DNA of 16,225 nucleotides from Parcubacteria group bacterium (GCA_020063075.1 JAGUVE010000048.1:1-16225), one strand, 5' to 3'. Shown: positions 7,850-13,868, counted from the first letter of the stretch. Made by a program: numbers and translations. Notes: generated from the sequence alone by a model not told the origin.

Positions 7850-7963
7850 AAATGCAGTTTGGGAAAGCAGGTGCAAATCCTGCGCAGTGCCGCTACGGTG
7901 ATTCGCTCCGTTTTGCCAAAATTGGCGAGACAAGCGGAAAGTCCGAAAACCAACCCTGCATAA
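7850..7963 (+). promoter_or_regulatory. Cobalamin (B12) riboswitch
   Basis: The leader carries the conserved pieces of the cobalamin aptamer in order: closing stem ATGCAG (7852-7857) with CTGCAT (7956-7961); a GCAGGTGCAAATCCTGC arm near 7867; the GCCGCTACGGTGA core near 7890; and AAGTCCGAAAACC (7939-7951) before the closing strand. This corresponds to the B12-box pattern of the Rfam cobalamin riboswitch class (assignment from memory). It lies directly upstream of a transcobalamin-like gene and should reduce expression when cobalamin is plentiful. Which cobalamin form is bound cannot be told. Confidence 0.87.
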
Positions 7964-8016
7964 ATTAATCTGCCTCGCGCAAGGTAAAATAGCTTTTTTA
8001 TTTCTAAGATATGGAC

Positions 8017-8044
8017 TCCCGCTTGAGGCGGGAATTTTTATTTT
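8017..8044 (+). terminator. Riboswitch expression platform: terminator touching the start codon
   Basis: TCCCGC (8017-8022), loop TTGAG, GCGGGA (8028-8033), then ATTTTTATTTT directly before the ATG at 8045. It is a compact intrinsic terminator. The GGCGGGA arm is also the only purine-rich sequence at ribosome-binding distance, so folding could block translation as well as stop transcription. A competing antiterminator partner was not resolved. Confidence 0.7.
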
Positions 8045-9616
8045 ATGGGCAAAAAATTATTATCAATATCGTTAGTTTTGTTGTTAATATCGACATTTTT
8101 GCCGTTTAGTTCGGCGCAAGGCGACATAAATTCCGCCATTGCTTATCTTGAAACCAAAAGCCCTAATCCCTGGATTACAATGGCGCTTGTTGCCGCCGGA
8201 AAAACGGCTGATGTTGATTACTTAAAATCCGCTGCCTACACCAAAACAACGGACTATGAAGCGGCAATATTAGCTTTGGCCGCCGCCGGCAAGAACCCGG
8301 GAACTTTTCCTGACACGGATTTTGTCGCCGCTCTTAAAACTTTTCATACCGATGGACAAATAGGATATGCTACCATTTTAAACGACGATATTTTCGGGGT
8401 CTTAGCGCTTATCGCCGCCGGCGAACCAGCAAGCGATACGGTTGTTCAAGACGCCAAGAATTTTATTTTAAGTAATCAAAACAGCGGCGACGGCGGTTGG
8501 TCTTTCGCAGTAGGAGGGGGAAGCGACACCAATATGACGGCTATGGCCATTATGGCGTTGCTTGAGGCGGGTGTGTCCAAAACCGACTCTCACATTACAA
8601 ACGCCGTAAACTACTTGAAATCCGCTCAGAATAACGATGGCGGTTTTTCTTACGACCCGCAAAGTCCCTATGGAACTAGTTCTGACGCTTCGTCTGACGC
8701 TTGGGTGATTTCAGTCATCTATAAACTTGGAGAGAATCCGGCAAATTGGACAAAGAGCGGCAATAACCCAATTAGTCATTTGCTTTCTTTACAAGTTCAA
8801 CAAGGATATTTCGATGACGGCTTTGGCGACAGTCAATTCGCCGCGATTTCTACCTCTTACGCTGTGATAGCCTTATCGGGCAAATACTATCCTGTGGGAG
8901 TTAGCTCTGTTCCTTCGGTTCCCAATGTAGATTATAAGATTGAAGGAAGCGCTGGCGTTTTGTGCGAAGGGAGGGTTAACGCGCCAGACCCCTTGGAATT
9001 AGTTAAGTTAATCGCGCCCTCTTGCGGTTTCACTTATTACATTCAGGAAACTTCCTATGGACCTTATTTGAATAGGATTGGGAACGATGTGGCGACAGGG
9101 ACGACTGGCTGGCTTTACGCGGTTGACTTTGTTACGCCTAATGTCGGAGCGGCCGATTATGACCTGCAAAACAGCGATTATGTTATTTGGCATTTTGGTG
9201 ATTTTGACTGGCAGCCGGCTGGCGCAGCCGAACTTAATTTGAACGTTAATATATTGCCTATTGAAGGGTCGGCGGGGCTGCCGGGGGAGAACGACTCGGT
9301 TTCTTTTAGCGTAAATGTTTCGGGCGGAGGCAATAATTTAAGCTTTGGCGATGCCGCGCCGGGAGCGGTTATGTCCCAGACCGTAACTATCGCCAATCTC
9401 GGAACGAATGGTCTTTACATTGAAAGCGTTGTTAACGGCGATGAGGTCTTTAAAAATTACTTAAATATTGACAATGTTTCTTGGCGCGATTTCGGCGCCA
9501 CTCTCCAAAGCGGAGGCAGTAAAAACGCTGAAGTGAAATTAGCGATACCCTCCTCGTATTCTAATCCGGGAACAAAGTCGGGCAAGCTCATCTTCTGGGT
9601 AAAATCAGAACAATGA
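8045..9616 (+). CDS. Secreted transcobalamin-like protein: alpha-barrel plus DUF4430-type domain
   Basis: 523 residues. Residues 1-24 form a signal peptide (hydrophobic core, cut near FSSAQG). Residues 27-282 are helical repeats of the terpenoid-cyclase/prenyltransferase alpha6-alpha6 barrel type, with repeat signatures GDGGWSFAVGGGSDTNMTAMAIMAL (148-172, in part) and NDGGFSYDP with SSDAWVISVIYKLG. Residues ~296-390 fit DUF4430: a strand, C307 and C327 as a possible disulfide, then GWLYAVDF and YDLQNSDYVIWHFGDF. Residues ~395-523 form another beta domain with no anchor. Barrel plus DUF4430 is the architecture of animal intrinsic factor and transcobalamin, which enclose cobalamin between the two domains. 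The riboswitch directly upstream supports a cobalamin ligand. Its stop overlaps the next start by four bases (ATGA). Confidence 0.8.
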   Translation: MGKKLLSISLVLLLISTFLPFSSAQGDINSAIAYLETKSPNPWITMALVAAGKTADVDYLKSAAYTKTTDYEAAILALAAAGKNPGTFPDTDFVAALKTFHTDGQIGYATILNDDIFGVLALIAAGEPASDTVVQDAKNFILSNQNSGDGGWSFAVGGGSDTNMTAMAIMALLEAGVSKTDSHITNAVNYLKSAQNNDGGFSYDPQSPYGTSSDASSDAWVISVIYKLGENPANWTKSGNNPISHLLSLQVQQGYFDDGFGDSQFAAISTSYAVIALSGKYYPVGVSSVPSVPNVDYKIEGSAGVLCEGRVNAPDPLELVKLIAPSCGFTYYIQETSYGPYLNRIGNDVATGTTGWLYAVDFVTPNVGAADYDLQNSDYVIWHFGDFDWQPAGAAELNLNVNILPIEGSAGLPGENDSVSFSVNVSGGGNNLSFGDAAPGAVMSQTVTIANLGTNGLYIESVVNGDEVFKNYLNIDNVSWRDFGATLQSGGSKNAEVKLAIPSSYSNPGTKSGKLIFWVKSEQ

Positions 9617-10137
9617 AAAAACTATTGCTGCCTATTTTTTCGCTCATCTTCGCGGCTTATTCGATTTTTTCTGCGCAAGCAGTAGGTCTTTTTGTTTCTC
9701 CCAAAGAATTAAAAGTTTCAGTTGAGGCCGGTGAAACCGCAGTTCAAAAATTGAATGTTAAAAATCCATCCGGCGAAGTTGCTATTTTTGAAGTTTATCC
9801 CGATGACTTAGAGAAATTCATTAAGCTCTCGCCGACCAGTTTTATTCTTGAATTTGGCGAGAGCCGGGAAGTCGCTGTCCAGATAACCCCGAAAGAAGAG
9901 GGATTATTTAAAACCAATATCTCGGTAGTTGCCAGTCCCGTGGCAAAATCATCTTTCAATACCGGCAGCGGAGTGAAAATTCCCTTGGAGATTACAGCCA
10001 CTAAAAATACTTCTTGGTTTTTGGCGGCGATTGCCAATCTGCCCCTGAGCTCCCGCGGAGTTTTGGCAATTGCTTTATTATTACTGATTGTCGGTGTTGG
10101 TTATTTTGCAGTAAAATTATATAGTAAACTCCGTTAG
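9613..10137 (+). CDS. Membrane-anchored extracellular Ig-like protein
   Basis: 174 residues. Signal peptide 1-23 (MKKLLLPIFS to FSAQA), one beta-sandwich domain of about 110 residues (LFVSPKELKVSVEAGETAVQKL through LEITATKN, quoted in part), then a membrane helix near 146-168 and a short basic tail KLYSKLR. This is a single-pass protein with its Ig-like domain outside. The ATGA overlap with the transcobalamin-like gene indicates translational coupling and probably equal amounts. Since that partner has no membrane anchor, this protein may tether it or present it to the transporter; that is inference. The fold resembles adhesion or chaperone-like Ig domains, but no specific family is recognised. 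Confidence 0.75.
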   Translation: MKKLLLPIFSLIFAAYSIFSAQAVGLFVSPKELKVSVEAGETAVQKLNVKNPSGEVAIFEVYPDDLEKFIKLSPTSFILEFGESREVAVQITPKEEGLFKTNISVVASPVAKSSFNTGSGVKIPLEITATKNTSWFLAAIANLPLSSRGVLAIALLLLIVGVGYFAVKLYSKLR

Positions 10138-10155
10138 AAGTAGTATTTCTAACGG
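10131..10155 (+). other. Intercistronic hairpin at the end of the Ig-like gene
   Basis: CCGTTAGAA (10131-10139) and TTCTAACGG (10147-10155) form a perfect nine-pair stem around a seven-base loop; the stop codon of the upstream gene lies in the left arm. No T-tract follows, so it is not a standard terminator. It could protect or process the mRNA between the second and third genes. Confidence 0.6.
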
Positions 10156-10193
10156 GGTAAAGGTCGGCGATGTAATTAAATGGAAATTTACCA

Positions 10194-10739
10194 ATGAAAA
10201 ACAATAAAGAGAAATTATTTTTAATTTTATTGATTTTGCTCGGCGCGGTCAGCGTCCTTCTGCGCTTGGCGCCCCATATGCCCAATTTCACGCCTATTGG
10301 AGCCCTATTCCTGTTTGCCGGCCTTTACGCAACGAGAAAGCGGTGGCTGCTGGCTCCAATCGCGGTAATGCTTGTTAGCGACGCAATGATTGGCTTTTAC
10401 GATTGGAAGCTGATGGCGGCTGTCTACGGAAGCTTTTTGGTTTATACCCTGCTCGGAAGAATTATCAGAAATAACAAATCATTCGCTGCGGTTGGAGGCA
10501 TTACTTTTGCCGGAGCTTTGTTTTTTTATCTGACAACCAATTTTGCTGTTTGGGCATTCGGGAATTGGTACCCCCATACGATTCAGGGATTAATCTTGAA
10601 CTATGAATTGGCTTTGCCGTTTTTTAGAAATACCTTATTAGGGGACTTATTCTATGCCGGGGTCTTTATGGGCAGCTACGAATTAGCGGCAAAGTTTTTT
10701 GCCGCGCTTTTCCGCGTTCCGTCAAGACAGACCGCTTAA
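10194..10739 (+). CDS. DUF6580-type multi-span membrane protein, candidate cobalamin transporter S component
   Basis: 181 residues with about five to six hydrophobic segments and almost no soluble part. The order of motifs RLAPHMPNFTPIGALFLFAGLY (24-45, in part), LLAPIAVMLVSDAMIGFYDW, TTNFAVWAFGNWYP and LALPFFRNTLLGDLFYAGVF matches what I remember of DUF6580 'putative transport protein'. Size and topology resemble substrate-binding S components of ECF transporters and the solitary cobalamin transporter BtuM. It is the last gene of the riboswitch unit and is followed by a strong terminator, so a role in moving cobalamin or a precursor across the membrane is the simplest reading. No ATPase or T-component genes are in the window. 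The start ATG has GGAAA eight bases upstream. The transport substrate is inferred from context only. Confidence 0.7.
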   Translation: MKNNKEKLFLILLILLGAVSVLLRLAPHMPNFTPIGALFLFAGLYATRKRWLLAPIAVMLVSDAMIGFYDWKLMAAVYGSFLVYTLLGRIIRNNKSFAAVGGITFAGALFFYLTTNFAVWAFGNWYPHTIQGLILNYELALPFFRNTLLGDLFYAGVFMGSYELAAKFFAALFRVPSRQTA

Positions 10740-10789
10740 GCCCCATACTTAATTAAGCAGTCATTTGAGGGTCTTGAGGGTTTTGGGTC

Positions 10790-10827
10790 GCCGGCGTCTA
10801 TGATTAAATCAGGCCGGCCTTTTTTTT
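10790..10827 (+). terminator. Intrinsic terminator after the cobalamin unit
   Basis: GCCGGC (10790-10795) pairs with GCCGGC (10813-10818) around a 17-base loop that contains GAT/ATC, followed by eight T. It closes the unit that began at the promoter near 7783. Confidence 0.75.
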
Positions 10828-10852
10828 GCTTTTTTAAAAAATTATGCTAATC

Positions 10853-10875
10853 TACTAATTGCGAAGCAATTAGTA
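10853..10875. repeat. Ten-pair hairpin with GAA triloop
   Basis: TACTAATTGC-GAA-GCAATTAGTA is a perfect inverted repeat. Its GCGAAGC centre equals the mini-hairpin reported as unusually stable in single-stranded DNA (recalled, not checked). It lies between the terminator at 10790 and the -10 box at 10880 and so overlaps the -35 region of the next gene. Confidence 0.7.
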
Positions 10876-10879
10876 ATGT

Positions 10880-10891
10880 TAAAATTTAATT
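10880..10891 (+). promoter_or_regulatory. -10 box directly before the GtrA-like gene
   Basis: TAAAAT at 10880-10885, then six bases and ATG at 10892. The -35 region is weak and overlaps the hairpin at 10853-10875. The six-base gap again places +1 on the ATG. Confidence 0.5.
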
Positions 10892-11488
10892 ATGAAAAAA
10901 ATTGACATTGTTTTAGCAATAATTACGGGAGAGATTGTAGCTTGGTCTTTTTACGGTATTTTAAAGACCGCAAAAATTGACATCGGACTTTTGGCTTTGA
11001 TTCTGTTTATCTTGTTTCCCCTGATTACTCTTTTTTGTCTTTGGATAGCTTTTCTCATCGGCAGGAAATTTTTATTTGTTTTTCAGGTTGCAAAATTTGT
11101 GTTGGTCGGAGTTTTAGCTACCATAGTTGACCTGGGAGCGTTTAGTGGCTTGATTTTGATTTCAGGCATTGCTGCGGGCTTCTACGCTTCGGTCTTCAAA
11201 GGAATCACTTTCATTGCCGCCACCGGTAGCAAGTATTTTTTGGATAAGTTCTGGGCTTTTGAAAAGATGGAAAAAACGGGTATGGGAAAAGAGTTCAGCC
11301 AATTTTTTATTGTCACCCTGATTGGTTTTGCGGCTAATGTCGGGTTATTCTCATTTATTAACAACAACATCGGTCCCCAATTCGGAATAGAAACAAAACT
11401 TTGGGCAAACTTGGCGGCGCTTTCCGCCGCCGTCCTGACCGCGGCATGGAATTTTTTCGCCTATAAATTTATTGTCTTTAAAAAATAA
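10892..11488 (+). CDS. GtrA family membrane protein
   Basis: 198 residues, mostly hydrophobic. Residues 1-60 hold two extra membrane segments; residues ~68-198 are the GtrA region with four helices: KFVLVGVLATIVDLGAF (68-84), a basic-aromatic turn SKYFLDKFWAF, a third and fourth helix, and the typical ending WNFFAYKFIVFKK. GtrA proteins take part in exporting or flipping lipid-linked sugars in polysaccharide or teichoic acid glycosylation. Standard GtrA proteins are about 120-150 residues, so the N-terminal pair is an addition. dnaX starts one base after its stop, so the two are probably co-transcribed although functionally unrelated. The substrate is unknown. Confidence 0.8.
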   Translation: MKKIDIVLAIITGEIVAWSFYGILKTAKIDIGLLALILFILFPLITLFCLWIAFLIGRKFLFVFQVAKFVLVGVLATIVDLGAFSGLILISGIAAGFYASVFKGITFIAATGSKYFLDKFWAFEKMEKTGMGKEFSQFFIVTLIGFAANVGLFSFINNNIGPQFGIETKLWANLAALSAAVLTAAWNFFAYKFIVFKK

Positions 11489-11489
11489 T

Positions 11490-12596
11490 ATGGCTCAGGT
11501 GTTTTACAGAAAGTACAGGCCTCGGGCATTTTCCGAGTTTGTCGGTCAGGAGCACATTGTAAAAACACTAACCAATGCCTTGGCTTCCGGGCTTATTTCC
11601 CATGCCTATTTGTTTTCGGGACCCCGGGGTTCCGGCAAAACAAGTTTAGCCCGTCTTTTTGCCAAAGCCGTAAATTGCGAGAGTAAAAAAAGAGGCGAGT
11701 CAGAGCCCTGCAATAAATGCAGTTCCTGCCTGGAAATAAACGAGGGGAGGTCAATTGACTTAATTGAAATTGACGCCGCTTCGCACCGGGGAATAGACGA
11801 AGTAAGGGAACTGAGAGAGGGAATTCGTTTTGTTCCGGTCAAGTCAAAATACAAGGTTTTTATTTTTGACGAAGCCCATCAATTAACAAAAGAAGCCGCC
11901 AACGCTCTTTTAAAAACACTGGAAGAACCGCCCTCCCACGCTATTTGCATTTTAGCCACAACCGAAATTCATAAAATGATTCCGACCATTCTTTCCCGGT
12001 GCCAGAGATTTGATTTCCGGCGGCTGACCTTGAAGGAAATTTTAGAAAAACTCGCGAAGGTCATACAGGAAGAAAAAATTAAAATTGAAAAGCCGGCTTT
12101 GGAACTCATTGCTTTGAATTCCCAGGGTTCGTTAAGAGACGCAGAATCGCTTTTGGACCAGGTTTTTACTCTTTATGGCGAGACGCGGGAAATCAAAGCC
12201 CAAGACCTTAAGGATTTATTGGGACTGGTTGAAATGGGGCTTATCGGCCAATTTACCGAATTCATCGCCCAAAAAAAATCGGCCCAAGCGATAAAATTTA
12301 TAAACGAACTCAACGAAAAGGGCATGGATTTAACCGAATTTACCAAAACCCTGCTTAATTATTTGAGACAGGCATTGCTCTTGAAAATAATGGGCGAGGA
12401 CGGCAATCCGTTGATTTCCGGCTTAACAAAAGAAGAATTCCAAAAATTAAAAGAACAATCGGAAATTTTTAAAGAGGAGGAAATAAAAAAAATCATCCAC
12501 CTTTTCCTTGAAGCCCAAACCAAAATGCGATACTCGCCGATTCCCCAGTTGCCCTTGGAATTAGCGATAATTGAATCTTGCGGACTTGCTGAATAA
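11490..12596 (+). CDS. dnaX: DNA polymerase III clamp-loader subunit (gamma-length)
   Basis: 368 residues: Walker A GPRGSGKT (44-51), zinc module C63, C74, C77, C80, Walker B VFIFDEAH (123-130), sensor 1 ATTE (156-159) and the SRC arginine motif (169-171), then lid and collar domains. It ends after the collar; the long tau extension that binds DnaB and the polymerase in E. coli is absent, so only a gamma-like loader is made here. The protein loads the sliding clamp in the replisome. The frame opens at a TTG 18 bases upstream inside the GtrA-like gene; the ATG at 11490 gives the conserved start MAQVFYRKYRP. tRNA-Gln follows 45 bases after the stop. Confidence 0.95.
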   Translation: MAQVFYRKYRPRAFSEFVGQEHIVKTLTNALASGLISHAYLFSGPRGSGKTSLARLFAKAVNCESKKRGESEPCNKCSSCLEINEGRSIDLIEIDAASHRGIDEVRELREGIRFVPVKSKYKVFIFDEAHQLTKEAANALLKTLEEPPSHAICILATTEIHKMIPTILSRCQRFDFRRLTLKEILEKLAKVIQEEKIKIEKPALELIALNSQGSLRDAESLLDQVFTLYGETREIKAQDLKDLLGLVEMGLIGQFTEFIAQKKSAQAIKFINELNEKGMDLTEFTKTLLNYLRQALLLKIMGEDGNPLISGLTKEEFQKLKEQSEIFKEEEIKKIIHLFLEAQTKMRYSPIPQLPLELAIIESCGLAE

Positions 12597-12641
12597 CTAA
12601 GGGTATTGTTTTTCCTGAAAACGAAGAAAAAAATTAATCAT

Positions 12642-12715
12642 TCCGGGGTCGGCTAATGGTAGGCCAGGGCCCTTTGGAGGCTCTAATGTAGGTTCGATTC
12701 CTACTCCCGGAACCA
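12642..12715 (+). tRNA. tRNA-Gln(TTG)
   Basis: The complete cloverleaf can be drawn. The acceptor pairs TCCGGGG with TCCCGGA (last pair G-U), the D arm is GGCT/GGCC, and the anticodon stem GGGCC/GGCTC encloses loop CTTTGGA with anticodon TTG at 12674-12676. The T arm is GTAGG-TTCGATT-CCTAC. Discriminator A is followed by an encoded CCA. 74 bases, no intron. It reads glutamine codons CAA and, by wobble, CAG. Confidence 0.95.
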
Positions 12716-12740
12716 TGCTGTTGTGCGGGACCTCTCGCTT

Positions 12741-12809
12741 CCTCTTTCGCCCTTTGGGCTTCGGCGGACGGGTCGGCGGACGAATTTAGTATTTCGCTTC
12801 GCGAAGCGA
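12741..12809. repeat. GC-rich repeat cluster downstream of tRNA-Gln
   Basis: 12741-12768 holds a divergent copy of the recR/cysS palindromic element (minus strand CCGCCGAAGCC ... GGCGAA), followed by a short duplicated GGCGGACG motif. 12794-12809 is a perfect 16-base palindrome TCGCTTCGCGAAGCGA. No convincing gene lies in 12716-12909. A minus-strand open frame here overlaps the tRNA and translates the repeat, so it is not counted as a gene. Confidence 0.55.
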
Positions 12810-12909
12810 GGTCTTTTATAACTCCTCTCCCTATCAAGCTAAAATCGTTGATGATAAAATTTTAAAATAAAGGTCGAGTAGATTAATTTTACAATGAAAA
12901 AATAAATAT

Positions 12910-13107
12910 ATGGCTAGAAAAATTATTAAACAAGCAAAAGGTCCGTTGGAAATTAAACCACAGAAAGAATCCGTCTGGATTTGTATGTGCGGATTGTCAA
13001 AAAATCAACCACTCTGCGATGGTTCGCATAAAGTAACGGAAACCGAAGAAGATGGCAAAATATACGAATACGATAAAGAAGGACATAAAACAGAATTAAA
13101 AAATTAA
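12910..13107 (+). CDS. Small CDGSH-type iron-sulfur protein
   Basis: 65 residues, a single-domain CDGSH protein. The signature C29-x-C31-G-L-S-K-N-Q-P-L-C38-D-G-S-H42 supplies three Cys and one His for a [2Fe-2S] cluster, as in mitoNEET-like proteins. There is no membrane segment, so it should be cytosolic, possibly in electron transfer or cluster handling. Such small single-domain forms occur in bacteria and archaea. It stands alone between repeat-rich stretches with no partner gene. No clear Shine-Dalgarno site is seen; the ATG follows an A/T-rich run and a possible -10 TACAAT at 12890. Confidence 0.85.
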   Translation: MARKIIKQAKGPLEIKPQKESVWICMCGLSKNQPLCDGSHKVTETEEDGKIYEYDKEGHKTELKN

Positions 13108-13174
13108 GGATTTGAAATCTAAACCCACTCACCTTGCCCGCCTGCTGTTCTGTAAAGCAGAACTGCGATTTTTG

Positions 13175-13200
13175 CCCGCCGTAGCTTTAGCGAAGGAGAG
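13175..13200 (+). repeat. Palindromic repeat element, intergenic copy C
   Basis: CCCGCCGTAGC, TTTA, GCGAAGGAGAG matches the recR element at about 21 of 26 positions. A second TTGCCCGCC start lies 38 bases upstream (13134), and CCTGCT/AGCAGG flank the pair, so the element may sit in a larger composite hairpin at 13141-13204. Confidence 0.6.
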
Positions 13201-13611
13201 CAGGTCGCCTCGAAAAAATTTATTTCATAAATTTAACAGGATAAAGATTTTACTCAAGACAGACAGCCAGTATAAAACTTCTCTGATTTTCAGAAAAATT
13301 TTTGAGTGCGACGCAAAGCGTCGCCCATTGTTTTACGAGGATTTCTTCAACTTTTTTATTTCGTAAAGTCAGGTTCGAACCGAAGATTTTTTGGAGGGAC
13401 GATTTTTTGGAGGGAAGGTCGTCGTTTTTTACTATTCCGTCAAGTAAAGAAGCGTCTTTTATCCACTCCCGCCCAGCGGCGGCGCTTTTACGCCGCCGCC
13501 GAATTTCGTTTTTTGCTTCGCAAAAGTGCCGCAATAAAAAGTGTCGTTCTTGCCCCAGCCCTCCCGTGCGCGGGCAACGACAAGGAACTCCCCGAATTAT
13601 TATATTACAAT

Positions 13612-13640
13612 TTGGAATATAACACAATGGAATATAGAAT
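13612..13640 (+). promoter_or_regulatory. Promoter of the XRE regulator, leaderless spacing
   Basis: TTGGAA (13612-13617), 17-base spacer, TAGAAT (13635-13640), six bases, ATG at 13647. The region also repeats GGAATATA (13613-13620 and 13629-13636), which could be operator half-sites for autoregulation by the protein encoded next. Confidence 0.5.
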
Positions 13641-13646
13641 ATAAAT

Positions 13647-13868
13647 ATGTCTAAAGTAATTTACTCAAAAGACCATAAATATATTGTTGGACAACTGAAA
13701 AAGGCCCGCCAAGAGGCCGGTTTGGAGCAGGCAGAGGTTGCTAAATTGCTTGGCAGGACACAATCCCATATTTCAAAGGTTGAGGCGGGACAGTGGCGTA
13801 TTGATGTTGTCGCACTTAAAGAATTTGCAAGAATTTATAAAAAATCAATTGATTATTTTTTGAAATGA
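13647..13868 (+). CDS. XRE-family DNA-binding protein, possible R-M controller
   Basis: 73 residues, almost entirely one HTH domain of the Cro/C1 type: LKKARQEAGLEQAEVAKLLGRTQSHISKVEAG spans the recognition helix (QSHISKVE near residues 41-48). Size and layout match controller (C) proteins of restriction-modification systems, which are small XRE regulators set just before the nuclease gene. The stop overlaps a possible start of the next frame (ATGA, 13865-13868), the usual sign of coupled translation with a downstream nuclease. A role in controlling the adjacent endonuclease is inferred from position; a general regulator is possible. Confidence 0.85.
   Translation: MSKVIYSKDHKYIVGQLKKARQEAGLEQAEVAKLLGRTQSHISKVEAGQWRIDVVALKEFARIYKKSIDYFLK

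Larger units (their letters stand above)
13108..13646. other. Repeat-rich intergenic region without a recognisable gene
   Basis: About 540 bases with many structures: stem GTTCTG-TAAAG-CAGAAC (13147-13163), palindromic element copy C (13175-13200), GCGACGC-AAA-GCGTCGC (13308-13324), a 15-base direct repeat GATTTTTTGGAGGGA (13385-13399 and 13401-13415), GCGGCGGCG-CTTTTA-CGCCGCCGC (13476-13499) and TTTTGC-TTC-GCAAAA (13511-13525). Several short open frames on both strands overlap each other and translate the repeats; none has recognisable protein features. It may be a repeat-accumulating spacer or a decayed gene region. Confidence 0.6.

Noticed and set aside
7744..7953. Minus-strand frame of 69 codons upstream of the transcobalamin-like gene
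   Set aside because: It lies antisense to the cobalamin riboswitch and its promoter; the RNA structure explains the sequence.
12634..12837. Minus-strand open frame of 67 codons downstream of dnaX
   Set aside because: It covers tRNA-Gln antisense and the GC-rich repeat, and its translation is just the repeat peptide (SADPSAEAQRAK type).
13365..13385. GGTTCGAACC resembling a tRNA T-loop
   Set aside because: No acceptor, D or anticodon arms can be drawn around it; it is simply a short palindrome.
13250..13644. Three overlapping open frames of 106-125 codons on both strands
   Set aside because: They overlap each other, consist largely of arginine and alanine from palindromic GC-rich sequence, and show no domain or start signal.
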